DNA of 8,408 bases from Solirubrobacteraceae bacterium (lineage in GTDB: Bacteria > Actinomycetota > Thermoleophilia > Solirubrobacterales > Solirubrobacteraceae): assembly GCA_025928415.1 (NCBI GenBank), contig JAICJK010000080.1, forward strand, positions 1 to 8,408, given 5' to 3'. Every line of letters begins with the position of its first letter. Position 1 is the first letter of the stretch. Below are positions 1-5,546 of the stretch, piece after piece. Position numbers and translations under genes: made by a program. Under the pieces are notes generated by a model. It saw only the letters and a program-made list of their open reading frames with translations. It did not search any database and was not told the DNA's origin.

Positions 1-13
1 CCGAGGAGCAGCG

Positions 14-268
14 ATGGGCACGCCAGGCAAGCGCCGCACGAGCGACCCGCGGGACCGGCCCCAGGACCGCGACGCCCAGGCCGCGGCCCTCTGGCGCTGG
101 CGCCGCGACCTGCTGGCCCGCACGGGCCTGGCGGCCGACGCGGCCGACCGCGTCGCGGCTGACGCGCGGTTCGACGTGCACGGCCTCATCGACCTCGTCG
201 AGCAGGGCTGCCCGCCCCACCTGGCGGTCCGGATCCTCGCGCCGCTGGACGCCGAGGCGCCCATCTGA
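14..268 (+). CDS. Small conserved-type protein of unknown function (84 aa)
   Basis: A complete 84-residue ORF with a good Shine-Dalgarno sequence (GAGGAG at 3-8, five bases before the ATG), which supports this start. The first 22 residues are charged and probably disordered, rich in Arg and Asp. Residues 23-80 look like two or three short helices: a Trp/Arg-rich segment (WRWRRDLL, about 28-35), an Ala/Asp-rich helix, then a segment around 53-77 containing FDVHGLIDLVEQGCPP and AVRILAPLD. There is no signal peptide or membrane segment, so it is probably cytosolic. I have the impression that similar short actinobacterial proteins with a 'DLH.LIELV..GCPP..A.RILAPL' ending exist, but I know of no function. 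It is the only plus-strand gene here and converges on the ABC importer operon. Only 13 bases precede it, so any upstream partner gene is unseen. Confidence 0.75.
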   Translation: MGTPGKRRTSDPRDRPQDRDAQAAALWRWRRDLLARTGLAADAADRVAADARFDVHGLIDLVEQGCPPHLAVRILAPLDAEAPI

Positions 269-313
269 GCGCCCGCGGCGGCCCGTCTCATCCCCGGCGG
301 GCCGCCGCGGCGC
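269..313. terminator. Bidirectional GC-rich hairpin terminator between convergent genes
   Basis: The arms CCGCGGCGGCCCG (273-285) and CGGGCCGCCGCGG (298-310) are perfect 13-bp reverse complements around a 12-base loop. Allowing one bulged base (272) extends the stem by three more pairs (269-271 with 311-313). It starts directly after the stop of the small plus-strand gene (266-268) and ends seven bases from the stop of the substrate-binding-protein gene (320-322), where a shared terminator is expected. Neither side has a T-tract, so this would be the U-less type described for high-GC actinobacteria. Termination activity is inferred from position and stem strength. Confidence 0.7.
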
Positions 314-319
314 AGGGCG

Positions 320-1330
320 CTACTTCACGTAGCCGGTGGCCTTCAGGTACTCGCCGGCCACGGCCAGCGGCTGCTGCTTGTCGAGGTCCACGCGCGAGTT
401 CAGCTCGGACATGACCGGGGTGGTCAGGCCCTTCTGGACGGTGGTGACGACCTTCTCGAGGTCGGGCCCCAGCCGCGTGAAGGCGTCGTCGCGCACGACG
501 AACGTGACGTTGTAGGGCGGGAAGAGGTGCTTGTCGTCCTTCAGCACGACCTCCTTGTTGGCCGCGATCTGCCCGTCGGTGGTGAACGGGACCGTCAGGT
601 CGGCCTTGCCCTTGAGGATCACCTCGTGGCGCTGGGAGACGTCGATCGGGATCTCCTTCTTGAACGTCAGCCCGTAGACCTGCTTGAAGCCCAGCGCGCA
701 GTCCGACCGCTTGAAGCACTCGGCGGAGCCGGCGAGCGTCAGGTTCTGCGACTTGCCCTTGAGGTCGGAGATCTTCGTCGGGTTGCCGAGCTTCTTGGCC
801 GTCGCGGCGGTCATCCCGAGCGCCTGGGAGTCCGTGAACGGGGTCTGCGGCAGCGCCGTGAACTTGTACTTGCTCTCGTAGAGGCGCTTGGTCTCCTGGT
901 AGGCCGCGTTCTCGTCGTGCGGGACGTCCTTGGGCTTGACGCCGAGCAGCGAGGTCAGCGCCGTGCCGGTGTACTCCGGGTAGCCGTCGATCTCGTGGCT
1001 CTTCAGCGCGCGGGTGGCGACCTGCTCGGTCCCGAGGTTGAGGTCGTACTTGACCGTGTAGCCCGCCTTCTTCAGCGCCTCGCCGTAGATGTAGCCGAGG
1101 ATGATCGACTCGGTGAAGTTCTTGGAGCCGATCTTCAGCGACTTGCCCTTGTTGGCGGCGTCGTACTGGATGAGCTGCCCGCCGCCGGACGACGTGCCGG
1201 TGGTGGTCGCCGCGGCGCCGCTCGTGCTGCTGGACGTCTTGTCGCTGCTGCCGCAGGCCGCGAGGCCCGCGGGCAGGAGGATCGCGGCCAGGGCCGCGGC
1301 GACCAGGCGGCCGCTCATGTGCGTTCTCAT
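320..1330 (-). CDS. Osmoprotectant (glycine betaine/choline-type) ABC transporter substrate-binding lipoprotein
   Basis: This 336-residue protein is the extracytoplasmic binding component of an OpuC/ProX-type importer for quaternary-ammonium compatible solutes. It begins with a basic n-region, a hydrophobic stretch (9-25) and a lipobox LAAC with Cys26 as the lipidation site. A Ser/Thr/Gly-rich tether follows (27-52). The mature part opens with the family hallmark IGSKNFTESIILG (67-79), then YPEYTGT (117-123) and TTDGQI (250-255), all typical of the OpuAC/QBP family (Pfam OpuAC). Cys205 and Cys211 may form a disulfide. The start at 1330 is chosen because ATGA (1327-1330) overlaps the permease stop. 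Met5 (1318) is an alternative. A weak SD (AAGGG, 10 bases from the ATG) sits in a small ACCC-GAA-GGGT hairpin. It is the last gene of the operon and ends with TAG before the terminator. The family is secure; the exact substrate is not readable from sequence. Confidence 0.93.
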   Translation of the reverse strand: MRTHMSGRLVAAALAAILLPAGLAACGSSDKTSSSTSGAAATTTGTSSGGGQLIQYDAANKGKSLKIGSKNFTESIILGYIYGEALKKAGYTVKYDLNLGTEQVATRALKSHEIDGYPEYTGTALTSLLGVKPKDVPHDENAAYQETKRLYESKYKFTALPQTPFTDSQALGMTAATAKKLGNPTKISDLKGKSQNLTLAGSAECFKRSDCALGFKQVYGLTFKKEIPIDVSQRHEVILKGKADLTVPFTTDGQIAANKEVVLKDDKHLFPPYNVTFVVRDDAFTRLGPDLEKVVTTVQKGLTTPVMSELNSRVDLDKQQPLAVAGEYLKATGYVK

Positions 1331-2091
1331 GGTGTCTGGACCCTTCGGGTTGGGAGGAGGTACGCCCCGCGCCGGCGCGTGCGCCGGCCCGCGGCCAGCT
1401 TGAGCCCGCGCGGGGTGACGGCACTCTGCAGGGCGGCGAAGACGACTTCGACGACGACGGCGAGCAGCGCGATCGCGATCGCCGCCCCGATCTGCCCGGC
1501 GGTGCCGTAGACGCCGCGGGCCACCAGCGGCGTCCCGAGCGACTCGACCCCGGCCAGCGGCGCGATCGTCGCGGTCGCCACGACGCTGACCGCGGCGGTC
1601 CGCAGGCCGCCGAAGACGAGCGGCAGCGACATCGGCAGCTCCACGCCGGCCAGGACGCGCGCCTCGCCGTAGCCCATCCCGCGCGCCGCGTCGACCGAGT
1701 CGGGGTCGACCTGGCGCACGCCGACGTAGGTGTTCGTGAACAGCGGCGGGATCGCCAGCAGCGTCAGCGCCAGGATGATGTTGGCCTTCGACGGCCCGAG
1801 GAACGAGAAGAAGAACGCGATGATCGCCAGGCTCGGCACGGCGCGCCCGATGTTCGACACGCTGGTCGCCAGGAACTGGCCGCGCCCGAGGTGCCCGAGC
1901 ACCAGGCCGCCCGGGATCGCCACGAGCGCGGCGAACAGCAGCGAGAAGCCCGAGAGCTGCAGGTGCAGGGAGAGCAGGCGCAGGACCTCGTGCGGGCCGC
2001 CGACCTGCGTGTCGCCGTAGCTGGAGGTGTCGGACTGGACCAGGAACCGCAGGCCGTCGCCGAACTCGGAGAGGGCGGAGGCGGCCACCAT
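1327..2091 (-). CDS. Osmoprotectant ABC transporter permease B (OpuC/ProW type)
   Basis: This is a 254-residue inner-membrane permease of the BPD_transp_1 (MetI-like) fold. Hydrophobic segments lie at about 45-67, 84-99, 104-118, 166-182 and 199-223. The cytoplasmic EAA coupling loop is recognisable at about 134-164 (DAARGMGYGEARVLAGVELP and following residues) and would contact the ATPase. The VPSLAIIAFFF segment (85-95) is typical of OpuCB/OpuCD-like proteins. The ATG at 2091 is chosen because it overlaps the stop of permease A by one base (TGATG, 2089-2093). A longer reading from 2175 would add 28 Ala/Arg-rich residues overlapping the upstream gene and lacks support. The C-terminus is basic (RRTRRR near 237-241) and overlaps the binding-protein start by four bases. 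It probably pairs with permease A as a heterodimer. Confidence 0.92.
   Translation of the reverse strand: MVAASALSEFGDGLRFLVQSDTSSYGDTQVGGPHEVLRLLSLHLQLSGFSLLFAALVAIPGGLVLGHLGRGQFLATSVSNIGRAVPSLAIIAFFFSFLGPSKANIILALTLLAIPPLFTNTYVGVRQVDPDSVDAARGMGYGEARVLAGVELPMSLPLVFGGLRTAAVSVVATATIAPLAGVESLGTPLVARGVYGTAGQIGAAIAIALLAVVVEVVFAALQSAVTPRGLKLAAGRRTRRRGAYLLPTRRVQTP
1371..1388 (-). promoter_or_regulatory. Perfect 8-bp hairpin in the permease 3' end, upstream of the binding-protein start
   Basis: GCCGGCGC (1371-1378) and GCGCCGGC (1381-1388) are perfect reverse complements separated by two bases (7-bp stem with a 4-base loop in practice). The element lies within the last codons of permease B, about 40 bases upstream of the binding-protein ATG. 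Hairpins near this junction in ABC operons can protect or process mRNA so that the binding protein is made in excess. That role is inference, and in DNA this GC-rich short palindromes also arise by chance. Confidence 0.3.
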
Positions 2092-2807
2092 CAGCCGCGC
2101 GCCCGCTGCCAGGGGGAGGCGGCCCGCTGCACGCCGAGGAGCAGCAGGTCCAGCGCGATGGCCAGCAGCACGCACAGCCCGCCGGCCACGACCACGTTGC
2201 TCTGGAAGTTGATGCCCTCCCCGCCGTCGAACAGCGGCTCGCCGAGCCCGCCCGCGCCGGCCAGGAAGGCCAGGGTCGCCAGGCCGACGGTCGTCGTCGC
2301 CGCGATCCGCAGGCCGGCGATGATCTCCGGCAGCGCGAGCGGCAGCTCCACGCGCCAGAGCAGCTGACGATCGCTGAAGCCCTGCCCGCGCGCGGCGTCC
2401 TTGATCTCCGCCGGGACGTTGTCGAGCCCGAGCGTGACGTTGCGGAAGAGGATCAGCAGCGTGTAGGCGGTCAGCGCGATCAGCGCGGTGGTGACCCCGC
2501 GGCCGGTGATGGGCTGCAGCAGGAAGAAGACCGCGAGGCTCGGCAGCGTGTAGAGGATGCCGGTGACCGCGGTGATCGGACCGACGAGCCAGCGGCGGCG
2601 GTGGGCGACCAGCGCCAGCGCGAAGGCGATCGCGAAGCCGAAGGCCACCGCGAGCACGGTCAGCTCGACGTGGCGCAGGAACGGCTCCTTGTAGTTGCCG
2701 ATGTTGTCGACGATCCAGCGCGGGCAGAAGCCGTTGCGCTGCACGCAGGTCTGATGTCCCGCGCGGTTGCGCGGGACGATCTGGGCGAGGACGAGCAGGC
2801 CGCTCAC
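2091..2807 (-). CDS. Osmoprotectant ABC transporter permease A (OpuC/ProW type)
   Basis: This 238-residue BPD_transp_1 permease forms the transmembrane channel with permease B. Hydrophobic segments are at about 47-68, 74-98, 105-122, 161-184 and 205-226. The EAA loop lies at about 134-164 (EIKDAARGQGFSDRQLLWRV, then ELPLALPEIIAGLR), and ILYTLPSLAVFFLL (84-97) is typical of OpuC-type permeases. The GTG start at 2807 overlaps the ATPase stop by four bases (GTGA, 2804-2807) and has an SD-like GGAGAGGA about ten bases upstream. The same frame stays open much farther upstream, but that is an artefact of high GC content. The N-terminus has an unusual hydrophilic stretch with two cysteines (Cys21 and Cys28) before the first membrane helix. 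Second gene of the importer operon. Confidence 0.92.
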   Translation of the reverse strand: MSGLLVLAQIVPRNRAGHQTCVQRNGFCPRWIVDNIGNYKEPFLRHVELTVLAVAFGFAIAFALALVAHRRRWLVGPITAVTGILYTLPSLAVFFLLQPITGRGVTTALIALTAYTLLILFRNVTLGLDNVPAEIKDAARGQGFSDRQLLWRVELPLALPEIIAGLRIAATTTVGLATLAFLAGAGGLGEPLFDGGEGINFQSNVVVAGGLCVLLAIALDLLLLGVQRAASPWQRARG

Positions 2808-4015
2808 CCGGCGGCGTCCTCTCCGGGGATGAGCTCGGTGGGGGAGGGCAGGTCGTCGGGCTCCGTGGTCAGCGCGTGGCTGAGCGCCTCGATCGACAGC
2901 ACGCCGGCGACGGCGCCGCTGCCGTCCACGACCGGCCCGTACTGCGTCTCGGCCATCAGCAGGTCGGCCAGCGCGTCGCGCAGGATGTCGTCGAGCTCGA
3001 CGACGGGCTCGGCGGACGAGCGCAGCTCCGCGCGGACGCGCTCGCCCTGCAGCGCGGTCTCCGACAGCCACCCGACCGGGCGCGCGGCGTCGTCGACGAG
3101 CAGCATGATGTCGAGGTCCGCCGCGGCGAGCTTGGCGCGGGCCTGCTCGACCGGCTCGCCCACCCGCACGGTGGCCGCCTTCCACAGGTCGATGTCGCGG
3201 ACGCGCTGCAGCGCCAGGCGCTTGAGCGCGCGGTCGGCGCCGACGAAGTCCTCGACGAAGCGATCGGCCGGCTCCATGAGCAGCTCGGCCGGCGGCGCGT
3301 ACTGCGCGAGCCGGCCGCCCTCCTTGAGGATCGCGATCCGGTCGCCCATCTTGATCGCCTCGTCGATGTCGTGGGTGACGAACACGACGGTCTTGCGCAG
3401 GCGGGCCTGCAGCCGCAGGAACTCGTTCTGCAGGCGCTCGCGGTTGATCGGGTCGATGGCGCCGAACGGCTCGTCCATCAGCAGCAGCGGCGGGTCGGCC
3501 GCGAGCGCCCGCGCGACGCCCACCCGCTGGCGCTGGCCGCCCGAGAGCTGGGCGGGGTAGCGCCGCGCCATCTCGGCGGGCAGGCCGATCAGGTCGAGCA
3601 GCTCGAACACGCGGTCCTCGATGCGCCGCCGGTCCCAGTGCAGCAGGCGGGGGACCGTGCCGATGTTGCCGGCCACCGTCTGGTGCGGGAACAGGCCGAT
3701 CTGCTGGATCGCGTAGCCGATCTCGCGGCGCAGGTCGGCGGGCTTGCGGGCCATCACGCTGCGGCCGTCGAGCAGGATGTCCCCGCTGGTCGGCTCGAGC
3801 ATCCGGTTGGCCAGGCGCATCGCCGTCGTCTTGCCGCTCCCCGAGGGGCCGACGAGCACGCAGATCTCGCCCGCCCCGACCGCGAAGGAGAGGTCGGTGA
3901 TCGCCGGCGCCGGGGCGCCGTCGTACTCCTTGCGGACGTGGCGGAACTCGAGTGTCGCGGCTGTCTTCACCGACGACGACGACCCCTCGCTCTGGGCGGA
4001 GATGGCGGATGTCAC
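2804..4015 (-). CDS. Osmoprotectant ABC transporter ATP-binding protein with tandem CBS domains (OpuCA/ProV type)
   Basis: This 403-residue ATPase powers the importer from the cytoplasmic face. The ABC domain covers about 22-260 with all motifs intact: Walker A GPSGSGKT (56-63), Q-loop YAIQQIGLFPH (101-111), signature LSGGQ (157-161), Walker B LLLMDEP (177-183), D-loop near 185-189 and switch His215. Residues about 276-385 look like two CBS repeats, the regulatory module that in OpuA/OpuC transporters senses ionic strength or binds cyclic-di-AMP. The last 20 residues carry six acidic and no basic residues. The start used is GTG at 4015, preceded by a weak GGGGA. A GTG at 3970 (Val16), just before the ABC domain, is a possible alternative because residues 8-15 are low-complexity Ser/Gly. 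First gene of the operon, 66 bases after gatD. Confidence 0.94.
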   Translation of the reverse strand: MTSAISAQSEGSSSSVKTAATLEFRHVRKEYDGAPAPAITDLSFAVGAGEICVLVGPSGSGKTTAMRLANRMLEPTSGDILLDGRSVMARKPADLRREIGYAIQQIGLFPHQTVAGNIGTVPRLLHWDRRRIEDRVFELLDLIGLPAEMARRYPAQLSGGQRQRVGVARALAADPPLLLMDEPFGAIDPINRERLQNEFLRLQARLRKTVVFVTHDIDEAIKMGDRIAILKEGGRLAQYAPPAELLMEPADRFVEDFVGADRALKRLALQRVRDIDLWKAATVRVGEPVEQARAKLAAADLDIMLLVDDAARPVGWLSETALQGERVRAELRSSAEPVVELDDILRDALADLLMAETQYGPVVDGSGAVAGVLSIEALSHALTTEPDDLPSPTELIPGEDAAG

Positions 4016-4045
4016 AGAGGGTCCCCAGGGGTGCGGGAAGACCGA

Positions 4046-4053
4046 AGCCTATA
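4046..4053 (-). promoter_or_regulatory. Candidate -10 element for the osmoprotectant importer operon
   Basis: The only intergenic gap in the minus-strand block (4016-4081) contains TATAGGCT on the minus strand, a clear AT-rich island in GC-rich DNA. TAGGCT matches the actinobacterial TANNNT -10 pattern. A start site about seven bases downstream would leave a leader of roughly 25 bases before the GTG at 4015. I see no convincing -35 hexamer 16-19 bases upstream, so this is only a candidate. It would let the importer be expressed apart from the upstream envelope operon. Confidence 0.35.
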
Positions 4054-4081
4054 CAGATGCCCCGCTGCGCCCGAGGGGCGG

Positions 4082-4822
4082 TCAGACGCCGGCCGCGCGG
4101 CGCGCGGAGCGGTGCGCGGCGTCCTCCAGGGCGTCGTCCAGCGGATCCAGGGGGAGGTCGAGGCCGAGCGCGGTGGCGGTCAGCCAGTCGGCGAACCAGG
4201 CGTTCTTGGGCAGCAGCGGGCCGTGCAGGTAGGTCCCGACGACATGGCCGCGGCGCGCGCCCTCGGCCCCCGAGCGCCCCGTGTTGCCATGGCCGCGCAG
4301 GACGCGGCCCAGCGGGCGCTCCCGGGCGCCGAGCTCGGTGCGCCCGGCGTGGTTCTCGAAGCCCGCGAGCACGCGCGGGCCCTCCAGCCCCGGGAGCTCG
4401 ACCTCGATCGCGACGTTGCCGATCAGCCGCGGGCCCTCGTGGCGGACGGTCGTCAGATCCAGCAGGCCGATGCCGGGGATGGTCTGGTCGGCGAGCTCGT
4501 AGGAGCGCCCCAGCAGCTGATAGCCGCCGCACACGGCCAGGATCGCCGCACCGCGGGCCGCCGCCGCGTGCAGGGCGGCGGACTTGTGCTCCACGAGGTC
4601 GTGCGCGCACAGCACCTGATCGCGGTCCTGGCCGCCGCCGAGGTAGAAGAGGTCGTGCGCGTCGGGGTCGACGGCGTCGCCGATCCCGGCGCCGGTGAGC
4701 CGGAAGCCGAGGCCCCGCCACGCGCAGCGCCGCTCGAGCAGCAGCAGGTTGCCGCGGTCGGCGTAGATGTTCATGAGGTCGGGGTACAGCGCGCAGACGC
4801 GCAGCACGGGGCGCTCAGCCAT
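4082..4822 (-). CDS. gatD: Lipid II isoglutaminyl synthase, glutaminase subunit (GatD)
   Basis: This 246-residue type 1 (CobQ-like) glutamine amidotransferase hydrolyses glutamine and passes ammonia to MurT, which amidates the D-Glu of the lipid II stem peptide. Motifs seen are LYPDLMNIYADRGN (12-25), the oxyanion strand LGGGQDRDQ (61-69), the nucleophile elbow AVCGGYQLLG with Cys98 (96-105), and the catalytic His200 in GTYLHGPLLPKN (196-207). Length and layout match GatD; cobyric acid synthase is much longer and carries an extra synthetase domain. The ATG at 4822 lies within the end of the methyltransferase gene (8-base overlap) and has an AGGTGG-type SD. Last gene of the envelope operon. 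The presence of MurT two genes upstream makes the assignment firm. Confidence 0.93.
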   Translation of the reverse strand: MAERPVLRVCALYPDLMNIYADRGNLLLLERRCAWRGLGFRLTGAGIGDAVDPDAHDLFYLGGGQDRDQVLCAHDLVEHKSAALHAAAARGAAILAVCGGYQLLGRSYELADQTIPGIGLLDLTTVRHEGPRLIGNVAIEVELPGLEGPRVLAGFENHAGRTELGARERPLGRVLRGHGNTGRSGAEGARRGHVVGTYLHGPLLPKNAWFADWLTATALGLDLPLDPLDDALEDAAHRSARRAAGV

Positions 4823-5546
4823 GCAGGACCACCACCTGCGAGCCCACGTACTCGTCGGTCGCCGGGACGCTGCGCGCCGGGAGCGGCGCGAGCCCGAGCG
4901 CCGCGCCCTCGGCCGCGACCTGCGCGACGCCGAGGCGGTCGAGCCAGATGACGTTGCCCTCCGCGGTCCGGTGCCCGGCGCGGTCGACGGTCTCCCGGAT
5001 GCGCTCGATGCTCACCGCGTCCGGGGCCTCGCGGACGGCGACCGGGCGCGAGGAGTAGACGGTGCCGTCGACCTCGCGGATGTCGGGCAGCGGCGGCTCG
5101 GTGTGGTCGGCGTCGAAGCCCTCCAGCGCGTCGGCCAGCGCGGCGGCGAGCAGGCCGCCGGGCCGCAGGTGCGCCCGCGCGACGGCCAGGAAGCGCGCGC
5201 GACCGGCGGCCCCGCCGAAGAGCTGCAGCGTCTGCATCGGGACGATGATGGCGCCGAAGCGCCGGGCCACGGCGAGCTCGCGGGCGTCGGCGAGCAGCAC
5301 CTCGACCGGCAGCCGCCGGCGGCGTGCGCGGCGCCGCAGCTCGCGCAGCAGCGGCTCGCTGCGGTCGAGGGCGACGACCTCGTGGCCGCGCGCGGCGAGG
5401 TCGAGCGCGACCCGCCCGGTGCCGGCGCCGACGTCCAGCACCGGCCCGCCGGCCTGCTCGGCCAGCTCGCGCCACAGCGGGAGGTCCTCCTCGTAGTCGC
5501 CGCACTCGAGGTCATGCCACAGGACCTCGCGGTCGGGGGCGCTCAT
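4815..5546 (-). CDS. Class I SAM-dependent methyltransferase between murT and gatD
   Basis: This 243-residue protein has a Rossmann-type SAM-binding fold. Motif I is VLDVGAGTGRVALDLA (36-51), the ribose-binding acidic residue is Asp61 in VVALDRS, Asp87 sits in LLADAREL (motif II region), and HLRPGGLLAAAL (126-137) marks the strand-4/5 region (Methyltransf_11/25-like). Residues about 140-243 form a beta-rich C-terminal part, as in many small-molecule methyltransferases. There is no signal peptide or membrane segment. The ATG at 5546 overlaps the murT stop (ATGA, 5543-5546) and has a GGGAG SD nine bases upstream, so the start is well supported. Its stop lies eight bases inside gatD. The substrate cannot be read from sequence. 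Its position between two subunits of one enzyme suggests an envelope-related target, but this is inference; a quinone, lipid or unrelated metabolite is equally possible. Confidence 0.88.
   Translation of the reverse strand: MSAPDREVLWHDLECGDYEEDLPLWRELAEQAGGPVLDVGAGTGRVALDLAARGHEVVALDRSEPLLRELRRRARRRRLPVEVLLADARELAVARRFGAIIVPMQTLQLFGGAAGRARFLAVARAHLRPGGLLAAALADALEGFDADHTEPPLPDIREVDGTVYSSRPVAVREAPDAVSIERIRETVDRAGHRTAEGNVIWLDRLGVAQVAAEGAALGLAPLPARSVPATDEYVGSQVVVLHG
4823..4839 (-). promoter_or_regulatory. Small hairpin covering the gatD ribosome-binding site
   Basis: Read on the mRNA, GCAGG and CCTGC flank a 7-base loop directly before the gatD ATG, so a 5-bp stem would bury part of the AGGTGGTGG ribosome-binding region. 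Because it lies inside the methyltransferase coding sequence, ribosomes finishing that gene would open it and couple gatD translation to it. The stem is short, so the effect may be weak or absent. Confidence 0.25.

Noticed and set aside
3971..3984. Short GAC/TCG triplet repeat near the ATPase start
   Set aside because: It encodes a four-serine run in the ATPase N-terminus. It is too short to call a functional repeat.
4059..4080. Possible terminator after gatD (GCCCC/GGGGC, or CGCCC/GGGCG with a 3-base loop)
   Set aside because: The two stems compete, each has only five pairs, and no U-tract follows. Short GC stems like these are common by chance in this DNA.
2808..4721. Upstream extension of the permease A frame, which would make an 876-residue fusion
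   Set aside because: The extra sequence overlaps the ATPase and gatD out of frame and is low-complexity. The GTG at 2807 with GTGA overlap and an SD explains the real start.
2876..4951. A 691-residue open frame on the plus strand opposite the ATPase and gatD
   Set aside because: It is antisense to genes with intact motifs, has low-complexity Arg/Ala/Val/Asp/Leu composition and no recognisable domain. Such frames are expected where third positions are nearly all G or C.
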